Notes under the pieces: generated by a model
Told to the model about the DNA's origin: nothing
Databases searched by the model: none
What the model saw: only the letters and a program-made list of their open reading frames with translations
Part shown: one piece after another, positions 19,906-31,195 of the stretch
How the letters are laid out: the number at the start of each line of letters is the position of its first letter
Position numbering within the stretch: the stretch's first letter is position 1
Position numbers and translations under genes: made by a program
Origin: Bos javanicus
Lineage: Eukaryota; Chordata; Mammalia; Artiodactyla; Bovidae
Assembly: GCF_032452875.1 (NCBI RefSeq)
Contig: NC_083880.1
Span: 53,766,829-53,830,828 of the forward strand
DNA: 64,000 nt
Direction: 5' to 3'

Positions 19906-21790
19906 ATGATGACTTTTCAAACCCCATCACAGGACTGGCTCTCCAGGCGGCCTGTCAGGGAGCCTGCCAGCAGGGGAGGGCCCCCAGATGATAAGGGGTG
20001 GGGACCCTCGCAGCCGCAGGGCGGGCTGAGTGTCCTGGGAGAGGCACAATGGTGGGAGCCAGGACTCGGGCGCCCAGGCAGGTGCAAGGGAGTGGGAGCG
20101 TGGACGGCAGGCTGTGTGCTCCAGGCAGGCGCACAGGATTTCTCAGAAAGCCTCCCCACACAGACGGAGTTCAACACCAGGGGTCAGGACGAGTGATCCC
20201 GACCTCAACCTCCATCTGGGCACACACGCCTCACCCGGACGAGGAGTCAGGGGCAGGCAGCTCATGGGAAGCTCTCTGCCCTCCCTCAAACCCTGAGGCC
20301 AAGAGGAATGACCAGGACAGGGGGCTAGAGAAGCCCAGGAAACAGGCATAGCACTGCTACTCAGTGCATGGGGGCGCTGGGGGCCTCTCCCCACTCCCCT
20401 GACCCACTGATCGACCAAGTCAGGTCGCAGGTGGGGAGGAGCCAGGGAAGGTGTCAGTCATGGCCTGTGCCCACCCACAGCTCCCATGGTCCCTGAATTT
20501 TCCCTGCAGGAGTCAGAACTGTCCGGCCCAGGAGAGGGAAAATGGCCACTTCCTGGAAACCACACACTTTACTTAGGCTCTTGCAGTTAACTCGACTAGA
20601 ACGGGCTCTCATTGTACAAACAGAATAAAACCAAGCTGCTCCAGGGTCCCTTGAGGCCTGTCTCTGCCCTGGCTCATGTCCAGTTCAGAAAGAGAGGGGA
20701 CCAGGAAGGAGGGTAGGAGGTCCAGGCAGCTCCAGGGCCTCGCAGCCAGAGAGAGGGATTTCTGACAGTAGTTCACTCTCCTTCTCCTACCCCCATCCCT
20801 CTAACTCCAGACATGGACTCACTCCTGTCTGGGGGAGGACAGCAAGCTCGGGGGGGCTGACGTCATAGCCCCAGACCCAGGGCTCCGAGTGGCCCCCGTA
20901 CAGTGGCTGGATTTCAGGGTAGGCATGGCCAGCAGAGATGCCCACCTATCAGCCTCCTGCACTGCTCAGGGACAGCCCCCTCTCTCCTGCCTTTAAGTGA
21001 GAAATATCAGGGGGCTGCACACACTAGCTTCCCAGTTTGAATGGGGACTCACAGCACACAGAACGTCAACAAGGCAGAATGTGGAAAGAATGCAAACCAC
21101 ACTGACCAGAGGCAGCTGCCTCCAAAAGGCTCTGGGCAGTAAGGGGTCCATCACCAGGAGGGGGTGTGGTGGGGTGGGAAGAGCCCCTCCAGGCCCTGTG
21201 CCCTCAACCCGCACCCTCGCGCGGACACACATGCTCAGGAGCTGTCGGAATGCCCTCTGGGACGGCATCAGGGCAGGAGTGGGACTCTGACTGTCACAGC
21301 AGAGCCCATTCCGGGTCCCCCAGACACCAGAGGTGCAGGCTGAGCATGAGAGCGCAGGCCTCCCACACCAGGCAGCAGGTTCTGAACCCAGAGACGCAAC
21401 GTGTAACTTGCAGCTGGCTCAGTGAAGCCAGGACCCAGAAGTCTTCACTCGTGTCATCATACACCACTTTGGAGCCTTTGAGGGGGCTACAAAGTTTGCC
21501 AGCTGCAATTCAAGGTCAAATCCAACCCGCTTTTTCCTCTCCCTTTGGGCTAATGTACTGACTTCAGGTCTCCGCAGGTTTCTCTGCCGGCTTCAGTGGC
21601 ATTTCCGGAAGCATCAGAGCCTCAGGATGACGGAAGGCGGGTGAGCTCACAGCTCCTCACGACGCTCACACATCATGAAAAGTGCTGCTTTATGTGTGTT
21701 GGGGGAGGGGACCTCACAGCTAACCTGCTCTGGTGCAAAATGAGACCTCGGGAAGCTAGGGTTGGGGGCTGGGCTTCGTGAAATAAAAGG
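19906..21790. other. GC-rich anonymous sequence
   Basis: No exon, repeat or RNA gene that I can support. The ORFs across it on both strands overlap each other in several frames and resemble no family I know. Confidence 0.5.
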
Positions 21791-21879
21791 AGATACACAA
21801 AAATCTAAGTTATTTAGCCAGAACACAACCAGATCACTAAAAGGTAATAACAGAAACACCCCCTCCAGGGTGAGGGAGG

Positions 21880-22025
21880 TGGGAGGGGGGTTCAGAATGC
21901 GGGGACACGTGTATACCCGTGGCTGATTCACGTTGATGTATGGCAAAAACCACCACAATATTGTAATTATCCTCCAATTAGAAATAATTAATTAATTAAA
22001 AATAATAAAAAGAAGGGTAAATAAT
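21880..22025 (+). mobile_element. Ruminant LINE-derived 3' tail
   Basis: Words 'gggttcagaatgcgggg', 'cacgtgtatacccgtggctg', 'attcacgttgatgtatggca' and 'aatattgtaattatcctcc' followed by an AATTAATTAAAA tail make up a 3' end seen very often in bovine DNA. I believe it is the 3' UTR of bovine L1, but the family name is uncertain. Only the extreme 3' end is present. Confidence 0.65.
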
Positions 22026-24080
22026 AATAAAGAGAGAAACACCCCTCAGCCTGGACAGCGGAGTCTAACTTTCCACCCTGGCTGATAGCATATCCACTCA
22101 GATTCTGGAGGGAAAACTCAGAAGCGGACCCTTAGGTAGCTCTTCTTCCCACCTGGATTCAGAAGCTTCTCTGGCTGTGTCCAGTCCAGCACCGACAGCC
22201 CAGGGCCTGAGTTTACAAGGGCATCCAGGCCAGTACCCGTGTGTGGACCAGAACCAAGTGTGGGGGCACTGGACGCTGGGCACCCCGAACCTGGTGGCCT
22301 GCAGGCCCCTCTCCAAGGCAGGTGGGAACACCAGCAAGGCTGATGCAACGCGATAGCAGAGGTGTTTCAACAACGAAACACTTAGGGCATGACTGGCTCC
22401 TGGGAGGGACACCAAGGGACCCGTATGGCATCTGTTTGGGGCTGAAAGAGGAGTGGAGGTGGAAGGAGACAGGAGATGGGCCAGGAGTCTCAGCGTGGCC
22501 TGGATGGGGGATGGAGAATCAGGTTGGAAGACAGACTATGGACATCTCCCAGGCAATTGGGAAGCACCAAGAAGGGCAGTGAGGGCCAGTGTGGTCCGGA
22601 TGGCCTCCTGGGAGGTCTAGGGTCCTGGGAAATCAGGCCATGCAGGTCTGGAATTCGTATGAGACACTGCACAATTACACGTGAAAATCACTGGTTAACA
22701 AATCAATTTACTGCTCAGCAGAGTCCAGTGAGCAAGCAGGCCGTTCTGAACCATTGGGTCTGGGACCCCTAGGACAGTCACTGTCCCCGAGCACCTCAGT
22801 TATGTCACAGGTCAGCTCTGAGTCTGTGAGATGCCTCATGGCAGCCCCTTCACTCAGAAAGCACTGGGCAGCTTACGGGGAGGACAGTGGCTGAGCCACT
22901 TTATACCCTGTAGTCAAGTGAAGACTGAAGAGACTCAGCCTGATGTGCAGGAAGCTGGGTCCCGCCTGGGCCTGCACCTCAGGGTGTCTGACCGGCTCAG
23001 GAAAAGCGGGCACAGGAGTGAGGAATAACGGAGCAGTGAGCTCCTGCCCCCTTGGACAGAAGCTGGAGGGGCAGGAGGGCCCTAGGTCTGGAGTCTGAGC
23101 CGAGAGAGATGGGGGTGCTAAGTGCAGGCTGAGGGGAGGGCAGCCCATCCAGCTTGGAGCCCCGGGGAGCTCTCTCTCAAGCTGCTGCTTTAGTGTGGAG
23201 TTTTTAGGCCACGAAACGGGAGAAAAGGAGAGGCCCCAGGTGGCTTCCACTGGAGCCCTCAAACCCACGTCAACCGGGATCAAGGTGTGAAGCCAGGCGT
23301 GAGGGCTTGTCTGGCGGCAACTCGGCCAGATGGCACGTACGGATGGACACACGCCGCGCCCTGCCCACCACTCTGAACCCCGCAGTGCCTAAGGCCTGTC
23401 CCCGGCACACCCCACATGCACGCGGCCCTGCTCCCAGTCTGCCATCCCGAGAAATCCCTCACATCAGGCATGTCCGCACAGACCCACGCGGCCCCTCCAG
23501 GTGCCTGAGCAGCGGAAGGGGTCCTGGGGTCTCAGAGCGCCAGCACTCGGGCAAGGGCTCTGGCCCTCCATCCGGGAGTAATCCTGATGGAGGCAGGTTA
23601 CACCTCCTTAGACTTACTTTCAGTGCATCTGGTTAAACTAACACTGCGTTTACAAACCATAAATAAAAATGAAAGAGGAAGGGAGGATGGACACCTAGAC
23701 GCAGGCTCTGACAAGAGGGAGGCCGACCAAGAGAACGGTGCTCCCTGCTGGCGAGCAGTCTCCACTCTGCTCTCTCTGGAGCCAGCCCAGAACTCGTCTG
23801 AGAGCAAAGCTTTTATAAGTCAGGTGGAAAACGCCTCCTGGTTTGTTTTGAGGGTTTTTTAAGCAACATTTGGGGAAAATTCAGCCATCTGTGAAGAACA
23901 GGATGTACACTGAGGATCCCAAATCTGGCCAGCACCCAGGAAGGGCCCAAGAGGGCGGCGGGGTCTCCAGGGAGTAGGGCGGGCATGGGGGCAGCTCAGG
24001 GCACTGCTCCCACTCCCGAGAAACAGCGTTTTCCACCCAGGCTGACCAATCTCCTGATGACACCCGCTCCCAAAGACTGT
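22026..24080. other. Anonymous sequence
   Basis: No exon or repeat recognised. AT-rich words near 23620-23670 (AACCATAAATAAAAATG) might be a small conserved patch. A minus-strand 159-codon ORF at 22873-23352 has no recognisable domain. Confidence 0.45.
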
Positions 24081-25990
24081 CCCTGTAAAATTCCTGTTAA
24101 ACTACCTCTGTAGACAACTAGCTTCTGGTTTATTCATGAGTGAGCGTACATGGAAGGAGGAGATAGGAGGGTTGGGAGCTGGTGGGGGGAGGGCCCCTGG
24201 CCAGGCCCCCTCTCAGCTCCCGGGCCCAGCTTTCCACAGGGTAACAGCCAGCAAGAAGCGTGTCTAGACGGGTCTTCCAAGCCCAGGATGGCGTTTCTCT
24301 CTCTAGTATCCAAGGCTCACTAGTTGCCCAATCCCCTTCTCCGAAGAAGTGGGGGGTCAGGTGACAAGGCAGCCCCCGCCCTCCCAGCCGCCGCCCTGGG
24401 CCCTACCTCTCTGTCCACTCCAGGCCTAGTGCTGACCTGGGTGTTCTGGTCGCTTTGGGCCCTCCTCCCTAGCTCAGGCCATTGGAGGAGGGGGAGGGTA
24501 TGAGCAGACCCTCCCTCACTCTCTCTTCACCAGAGTTGAAGTGCCTCAGCCCCCACCAGCCATCAGGGCAGGGCAGCAGCCGGAGGCCTAGGGGCACTTT
24601 TCACACGCTCTCAGTCTGCAGGTCCCTCATCCTGCCCTCTCTGCCCAGTGCTTGGCCATGCTAATCAGCATTCCAAACCATGCAGCCATCGCCCAGGCCA
24701 GGCACCACCAGCAGGGGGGTGGGCTGCACACACACACACCCCAGGCCCCCCAAGCCAGTTACCAGAGTTGTCTCAGACCCTCTGTGCCCCCACTCCATCA
24801 CACAGAGTCACCTGGGTCCTTGTGGGCACATTCAGTGACTCCAGGCCAGAAGAGGACAGTGGGGTCCGGAGAGGAAGACCCCTGACTCTAGGCAGCATCA
24901 GAGAGAACGTCCACCCCAGGCAAGGCCAGGGGACAGGCCAAGCTTCATGCAGAAAGGGTGGCTGTAGGTCAGCTCCCTGGTGGGGTCTGAGTGCAAAGAG
25001 CATGCTCCTGTGCCAGCATTCTCTCTGCTGGCCCCTCCCTGATGCCTATGGGCACAGACAGAACTTTCCAGGACAATCTTCTGTGACCCCAGGGACAGAG
25101 CTTCTTCACAACCCCAAAGACTCTGCCCATTGTGTGGGGGCATCTCAGATCAGGTCCTCCTCCCTCAGGCATCAGAAGCATTTAGGGTGACAGGTGACCA
25201 CTACTCCTGCCAGAACCTTCCAAGAGAGCCTGGAGCATTGGCTCCCAGTATTTGGAGCTGCCTCCAGACCTGTGGGAAATGCCTGAGGTCACAAGGACCA
25301 CTACATCCCCCCCCGACCTGCCTACTTAAGTAGCCCCTCTGCCCTGGGTGAGTTCCCATGCCCGTGTCTGGGGCCATCATTCAAAAGGGCCAGAACCCAA
25401 GGAGTTGCAGAATAAAAGGCCTCCATGGCCAGCTCTGAGGCTCCGCTCAGCCCCTGGATCAGCAGACACCCTTGTGAGTGCCCAGGAGGTTGGGGCCCCC
25501 ATCTCCAGCTCTGCAGGACAGAGGGGTCATGAAGCTACTTCCTTCTCTTTGCAAACAAACTGCCCTGTAAACCCTAAGCAAGCCTTCTCTGCACAGCCAA
25601 CAACTCCGGTCCAGCCCTCCCCACCAGCACCACAAAACTCCAGTTGCTGCTCCCCCGTTCTTTTGTTTACCATTAATCAGCAGGGCCATATGGAAAGATG
25701 TGAGAGTCACAGCCACAGGGCCAGGGCGGGGATATTTGGTGGTGAGGAACCTGGGCCTCTCCCCAGCACCTGCCCGGCCTCCCTGGGCCAGGAGGCCAAG
25801 TCCAGGCACATCCACTCACCCGAGACTGAGGTTTGCCTTCTCCAGGTTCGCCCCAGAGCTCTCCTGCCTTTTGTTCACTCAGCCACTAGCCTCAGTCCTC
25901 AGGTCTCTCTGATTTTTTTCTTTTAACCACTGGGGCAAAATTTCTCAACTCCATCTCCCAAAAGGATAACAATCACGGCCGTTATCGCCA
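24081..25990. other. GC-rich anonymous sequence
   Basis: No recognised exon or repeat. A weak CTCF-like word CACCAGCAGGGGGG is at 24706-24719, a short CA run at 24728-24739. The 180- and 192-codon plus-strand ORFs at 24648-25190 and 25348-25926 show no domain, signal or conserved motif. Confidence 0.5.
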
Positions 25991-25999
25991 TTAAAGTGA

Positions 26000-26955
26000 G
26001 ACAGTCTGATGGCTCAGGACCGAGCCCATACCCTGCTACCAGACCCTCCTCTCAGAGGTTTTGTCTCAGAAATTAAAGCCCAACTTTACCAGCCAATGAT
26101 GTCCCTGGACGCAAAGGTAATGCCGAGAGCAGAGAAGCCCTCTGTGACTTAGAAGGAGCAACTCTCGCGACAAGGGCACACACACCATAACCCAAGAGCT
26201 GCTGGCGGCTTGTTTATCTTCCTGATTCACAAAGAGGAAAGTGAACCCAGCAGACAAAGTCCACGGCCCAGAACACATCACCTTAGAGGCAAAGACATCA
26301 TGTCTTTCAAGGCTCACACAGACTTCTTGGCTAAGCCTGATTTGTAGTTTTAAATACAAAAATCCAGTTAGTAACGCCATAAACACACACACTCGTGACC
26401 CCAATCACATAGCGAGAAAAGGAGCGTAAGGGAACAGTGTGTCTATCCCACAGACACGCACCCTTAAGTTTAGAAATACGTGACACGCGAAGACAGGGCT
26501 CTCACATGACCATCTCTACTCCGTCTTGGGTGGGGGCACAAACGCGGTCCGGACGGCGTCCCTGCTGCAGAGCGGTCTTTTGCCTAAGGAGCCAGCGTTC
26601 TCCCAGGGAACCCAGCTGCTAGGTCCCCTGGCTGCAGATACAACTGTGTTCCTCTTCCAGAAAAGCACATAAAGTTTTCGTCTCAACACCAGGTCCCCCA
26701 ATGTCTTTTCTGTCAGACGCACAATGTGTTCACTAAATTCTCGGAGAAGCCAAGCGCGTGAGCACGCCAAGGAGGGACAGAGAACACGGAGGAAAACAGC
26801 CGCCAGCAGACCCAGGAGGAGGAGAAAGCTTCGGTCCAACAGAGCGGCTTTAAAAAGCCATCATCAGACCTGTTCTTCCAGCAAAGAAAGCCTTCATCTT
26901 AGAAATTAACTCTGCGCGCGCCCTCTCCCCATCTCCACCCGAGGGGAAAAGCCAA
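26000..26955. promoter_or_regulatory. Candidate conserved noncoding region (left part of a cluster)
   Basis: From about 26 kb the base composition becomes balanced and repeat-free. Words such as TTGTTTATCTTCC (forkhead/GATA-like) near 26210 and GTAGTTTTAAATACAAAAATC near 26345 appear. No coding exon or repeat was found. It is the start of a 4-kb zone that contrasts sharply with GC-rich DNA on both sides. An alternative is that it includes MYT1 5' noncoding exons or promoter. Confidence 0.35.
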
Positions 26956-27365
26956 GCACTGGGCATCTGCCTTTGTCAGCAAAAGAACATAACATTGACT
27001 TACCTTTCCCCACAGCTATTGTCTGTCCTCTTTCAAAATGACATCACGGAAAGCAATCATGAAATTTACATGGGGGGTGCGGATGGACGGGAGGAGAGGC
27101 GAGGCGGCTGCCTCGCTTCCAGCGGTCACATGTGGGGAAGCCTGTGTGCGGGTTTCAATTAAATATCTTCTCCCTTTAGTGTACGAACTCCTAAGCCAGC
27201 TGAAGGCGACGTCTCATTTACTTAATGACCGCTCTCATTAGCAGCGGTGGCACGGGCTGGCGGAGAGACTCCTTTGTAAATACGCTACCCATGAACCCTT
27301 GGGGCTCCAATATATCTGTTTACTCTCCGAGGTGAAATAAATTTACAGTATAGCATCAGAAAGAT
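26956..27365. promoter_or_regulatory. Candidate conserved noncoding element
   Basis: Repeat-free block with TTTCAATTAAATATC near 27154, 'catttacttaatgaccg' near 27214, CTCATTAGCAGCGG near 27234, and AATATATCTGTTTACTC near 27309 (homeodomain, then forkhead TGTTTAC). There is no stable reading frame. The high density of homeodomain cores in a short span suits a developmental enhancer of MYT1; conservation was not tested. Confidence 0.45.
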
Positions 27366-27439
27366 GGATCTGCTGACGGGGAGCGAGAGGTGCCCAGGCC
27401 CTCAGAGCCCCTGTCTCCTGCTCCAAGCCTCAGCCAGCA

Positions 27440-27830
27440 GAAGGTGCCCGCGTTTGCCCACACTGATTCATAATTAATATGCAGCACGATTTGGAGTTTT
27501 TTATGCAAAACACACAAAAGGGCAGTACGCGTCACAACCACCAGGCTCACCCCCCTCTGCTTTCTCCACCAGTGGTTCAGTCCAATAATTCCTAATAGCA
27601 GCAACCGGAATGACAGATGCCCTGGGTTAGCACGGCTGCAGCGAAAGTACTTTACAATATTTATTGGTGGTTAGGAATATGACCTACCATCATAAAGAGC
27701 GGACTGCAGAATTTATTACTCAGATGAGCCAGGAGGGGTGCACAGTGGCTCATCTGCATATCTAAGTATCAGTGACTTAAATGGATATGTATATATTGTT
27801 TAAGTGCGTAAGGTTCTTATGGCCACAGAC
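27440..27830. promoter_or_regulatory. Candidate conserved noncoding element
   Basis: Repeat-free block with TCATAATTAATATGCAG near 27468, TTTTTTATGCAAAACAC near 27497, TGACAGATG (MEIS/PBX-type) near 27611, ATATTTATTGGTGG near 27657, 'catctgcatatctaag' near 27751 and a TATATATTGTTTAAG stretch near 27789. No ORF, no repeat family. Together with the preceding block it is the densest AT-motif zone in the window. Confidence 0.45.
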
Positions 27831-29030
27831 CAAAAAAGAGTCATATACACAAAGAGCAGGTGAGGAAAAGAGACTTTGCCTTTATCACACGTTTCCTTTT
27901 TGTTTCCAGTCTGAAAATCATAAAACGCTCTCACAGAATGCCTGAGCACTCTGGAAGACACATGTATCCTATACCTTGAAGCCTCTGAGTTTTTCCCAGC
28001 CAGAAGGAAGCACACCACTCAAGTTCCATCTTTTTGAGTTTTTTTTCAAACTGCCTGCAAGGAGCTAGCCAATGAAAATCAGGAGAGAAAAAATTGATAA
28101 CACACACAATGGAAGTGCCCACCCACTCTTTAAGTAATCCAACTGTCTACTTTCTTAGGTGTTAGGCTTGATTTTTTTTCCCACACTTAGGGATAAATGT
28201 AGGAATTTCCTCAGTGAGAGTACCCAGGAGCTGGGAATTCTTGCTTATTATCTGAAGTCCCTCTTCTTACAGACAAAGCTAGCAAACAATTGTTCATTAT
28301 CATAATCCAATTGTCAGAAACTGCACTGTGAAACACGACACATGCCGAACTCCAGACACTTGCACAGAATGGGCTGTCACAGGCCAGTGAGACAACCAGA
28401 GAGACCCGTGGCCCAGAAACTCAGTGCAGAGATTGCGACAGACAGCAAGTATCAGTTTTTGGTATGTTATGCGGGAACACAATGTGTGTGTCCCACGTCA
28501 ATCAGCACTGAAGGGCTCCGGCGACCAAAAACACAAGTGAGACAGAACCAAAACATTTAGCTTTCTCTAAGAGAACGTTTTTGAAGGGCAGCGAAAAACC
28601 CTTCCGCAAGCAGTTACTTTCAACTTGCAGAGCTGCTCACACATTGCATGTAAACCAAGGAGATTCATGCTGAAAATAAGTATGTTCCGTTCCTACACAC
28701 ACATTATTCTCAACAAATAAAAGACAAAATGCACTCAAAGCAATCTCTTAATTTGAGCAATTGGAAATAAAGGCAAGCCCTCACTGGTCAAACTGAGGAT
28801 GAAATATTAATCAGCCAGATGAGAACAGCTTGTGGCCCCGGCCACAACTGCCTAACATTGTTTTTATTCTTTCCTAAGCTCACACCCATTAGCATAGAAG
28901 GACACGTTCAGTTAAGAGCTCTCTTGAAAAGCCATTTCCTGCCTCCTCTGGACACACTGCAAGAACTGGGATATTTTACATCCCAAACCTTTGGCATTCA
29001 GAAATTCTATTAAACTCTTATCGGCAGACT
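27831..29030. promoter_or_regulatory. AT-richer noncoding zone, possible conserved elements
   Basis: This is the continuation of the 26-30 kb zone. It has repeat-free words such as ATTGTTCATTATCATAATCC near 28289, TCTTAATTTGAGCAATTGG near 28746, AATATTAATCAGCC near 28803 and CCCATTAGCATAGAAGG near 28887. No exon, RNA gene or repeat is evident. Individual element borders cannot be set without an alignment. Confidence 0.35.
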
Positions 29031-30040
29031 GCAGGCTCAGACAGCCCTGCGCGCTGTTGTTCCAGGCTGGAGACAGAATCAAGGGAGAGCCAGTGCTGAA
29101 TCAGCCGATTCCCCCACAATACCCAGTGTTTCATGAAAGCATGTAATTCAGACATGGAACACTCAGACGCAGGAAACAGCAGCAAGCAAGAGGTAACATA
29201 GGGAGAGATCAGTGTGTGTGACAGAAAGACCTGGGATGGCAGGTAACAGACTGCATCCGCTCACACACTCAGGAACCTGCAGCTCTTACACCTGCCCGCT
29301 GAACAACAGGCTCCCTAGGCAGGCAGCCTGGTGGTCCGGAGTGCGGCCTCTGGTATCCACCTGAGTCTGCTCAGGGAGCGTTCCAACGAGCTCAGCAACT
29401 TCAAATTGCTGCCTGTTCTGAGAACCTGGGGAGAAGCCCTGGGAGCCTCCCGCCCAACCCCAGGAGGTCACTGTTGCAAGAGCCGGTTCAGAAGACAGGT
29501 TTTGATGAGTAAAGGTTCAAAATCTCCCTCCCACTCCACCAAGAGAACAAAGGAAGGGAGCCAGGAAGGGACTTAGCCGCAAGTTTTAAGGTTTCGCAGC
29601 TTTGTCAGCCTGAGTGGTAGGGTCCAGACGCGCCTGGATCTGATCAGCACGTTGGACAGCGCTCCCTCGCCCGAGGGCTCTTTGTTCGCGCAGTCAGGAC
29701 TGGCACTCGACAGTCCCCGAGCCTGGCGGGAGAGGTGATTCCAAACCAAGTCTCCCAGCCTTGCGTGTAAGTGACAGCAGCAAGGTGTCATGAAAACTTT
29801 CCCTCTTACACAAGGGGAAACTGTCAGGATTTTTTTAAAATCATAAAATATTTCCTTTGCCATAATTAAGCAAGGAGCGCATTGTTCCTCTAAGCTTTAT
29901 TTCATAAAAGATCTGTGAGGAGGACACTTGTAATTTTAAAATTTGGAAGATCCACAGGGAAGCAACCTCTGCTTGATTGGAGGGTTCTCAAATGCCACAG
30001 GGGAGAAAAATGAGCAGATTTGCAAAAGCAAACTTGCAGC
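29031..30040. other. Noncoding sequence with modest CpG content
   Basis: 29570-29780 has several CpGs (GACGCGCC, CGCCCGAGG, TTCGCGCAG) but falls short of an island. Downstream 29830-29960 is AT-rich (TTTTTTTAAAATCATAAAAT, CATAATTAAGCAAGG). No coding exon was found. This is one of several possible places for an upstream MYT1 noncoding exon, but nothing decides it. Confidence 0.35.
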
Positions 30041-30094
30041 ACTCGCTTAGGAAGTGTTTTGTGGGAGCTGGGGAGGCAGGCTCAAAGATGGCTT

Positions 30095-30385
30095 AGCTAG
30101 TAAGATCATTTCAAATAAAGTGTAATTACTTGTGCAAATCTGCACACACACATTCCAAGTGTCAGTTCATTTGCTTCATAAAAACTCTTTCAAGTAATTT
30201 TGGTCTAAACTTTCTGCATCTGTAATTGGCACCACCTTCTCCGGTGACCAGCTGGGGGTGAGAGTTTTCTTGTTTCCCTCTGAAAGCGTCCCTGCAGATG
30301 GGCGCCCGCCTTAAAGCTGCAGACGACAATTAGGGCTGTTGTGTGTGGAGCCGCGATGGTCAGCATTAATATTGTATACGAACAG
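30095..30385. promoter_or_regulatory. Candidate conserved noncoding element
   Basis: Repeat-free block with 'aagtgtaattacttgtgca' at about 30118, 'caagtaattttggtc' near 30190, 'ctgtaattggc' near 30220, GACAATTAGGGC near 30326 and AGCATTAATATTG near 30362. These are five homeodomain-type TAAT/ATTA sites in under 300 bp. No reading frame. Enhancer function is inference. Confidence 0.45.
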
Positions 30386-31105
30386 CTGAGGGCGAGGGGG
30401 GGCGCTGCCCCAGGCAGGCTCTGGCAGATGGAGCAAACAAAACCGAGAACACTCTCACCAGCATCCTGGGCTGACTCACACACACTCACACACACTCTGG
30501 CTGTACCATGGAGAGTGAGTGTTTCATGCTGAGACAGCAAACACACCAACCCTCTGACACTGTGTGCACACTTACACACACAAACACACACTTGATCGGG
30601 AGAGTATCACACTGTTAAAGTCTCCCACACACACAGTAACTTAGCACCAGCGGCCCCAGTGAACCATTTGCTGCAGTGAGTCCCGGGTGGACAGGCAGGT
30701 CACACACACACACCCCCACCCACTGCTCCCCCCACCTCCCACAGACAGGGGGCCTCCACCTCCACGGGCTCTGCAAGCCCCTCCATCAGTCTCTGAGGGC
30801 CCTGGCCTTGCTCTGAAGGGAGCATGTGTCTGTCACCTCCTCAGCTGCCCAGAAAAGAGCACTGAGAGCTGATGGGGACACACAGCTAATTAGCCCCTTT
30901 GGCGTCTTGGCAGAAACCTGTGAACAAGCCAGGGGAGGGGTACTCGGGGGTGGGGGTGGTGGGGGGTACGCACCCAGGAAGGTCCCGCAGAGTGTCATCT
31001 TGGCTGAGCGGGCGCACCTCCACTCAGAAACTTGTCCGGTGCGGTCACTTCATGCTGCAAAAGTTGTGACACAAACTTCTGTGTCCAGGGCCCTGGAGAG
31101 CTCCC
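30386..31105. repeat. CA-rich and G-rich low-complexity patches
   Basis: Degenerate CACACA runs occur at 30476-30497, 30572-30590 and 30703-30716. A G-rich stretch with five G-runs lies at 30930-30966 and could form a quadruplex on the plus strand. No gene or interspersed repeat. Confidence 0.6.
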
Positions 31106-31195
31106 TTCTCGTGCAGCCAATCGGGGGCCAGGGAGCAAATAATCACAAATTGATGCCCTGCCAATGAGGCTCCATTCCCCACACAAAGGGGCCCC
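31106..31195. promoter_or_regulatory. Small candidate regulatory patch
   Basis: A short repeat-free segment carries inverted CCAAT-type words (CAGCCAATCGG near 31117 and TGCCAATGAGG near 31158) around GCAAATAATCACAAATTGATG near 31134. Paired CCAAT boxes can mark promoters, but there is no evident exon alongside. Low certainty. Confidence 0.25.

Noticed and set aside
24706..24719. CTCF-like word CACCAGCAGGGGGG
   Set aside because: Lacks the GC(A/G)C part of the core; much weaker than the site at 61054.
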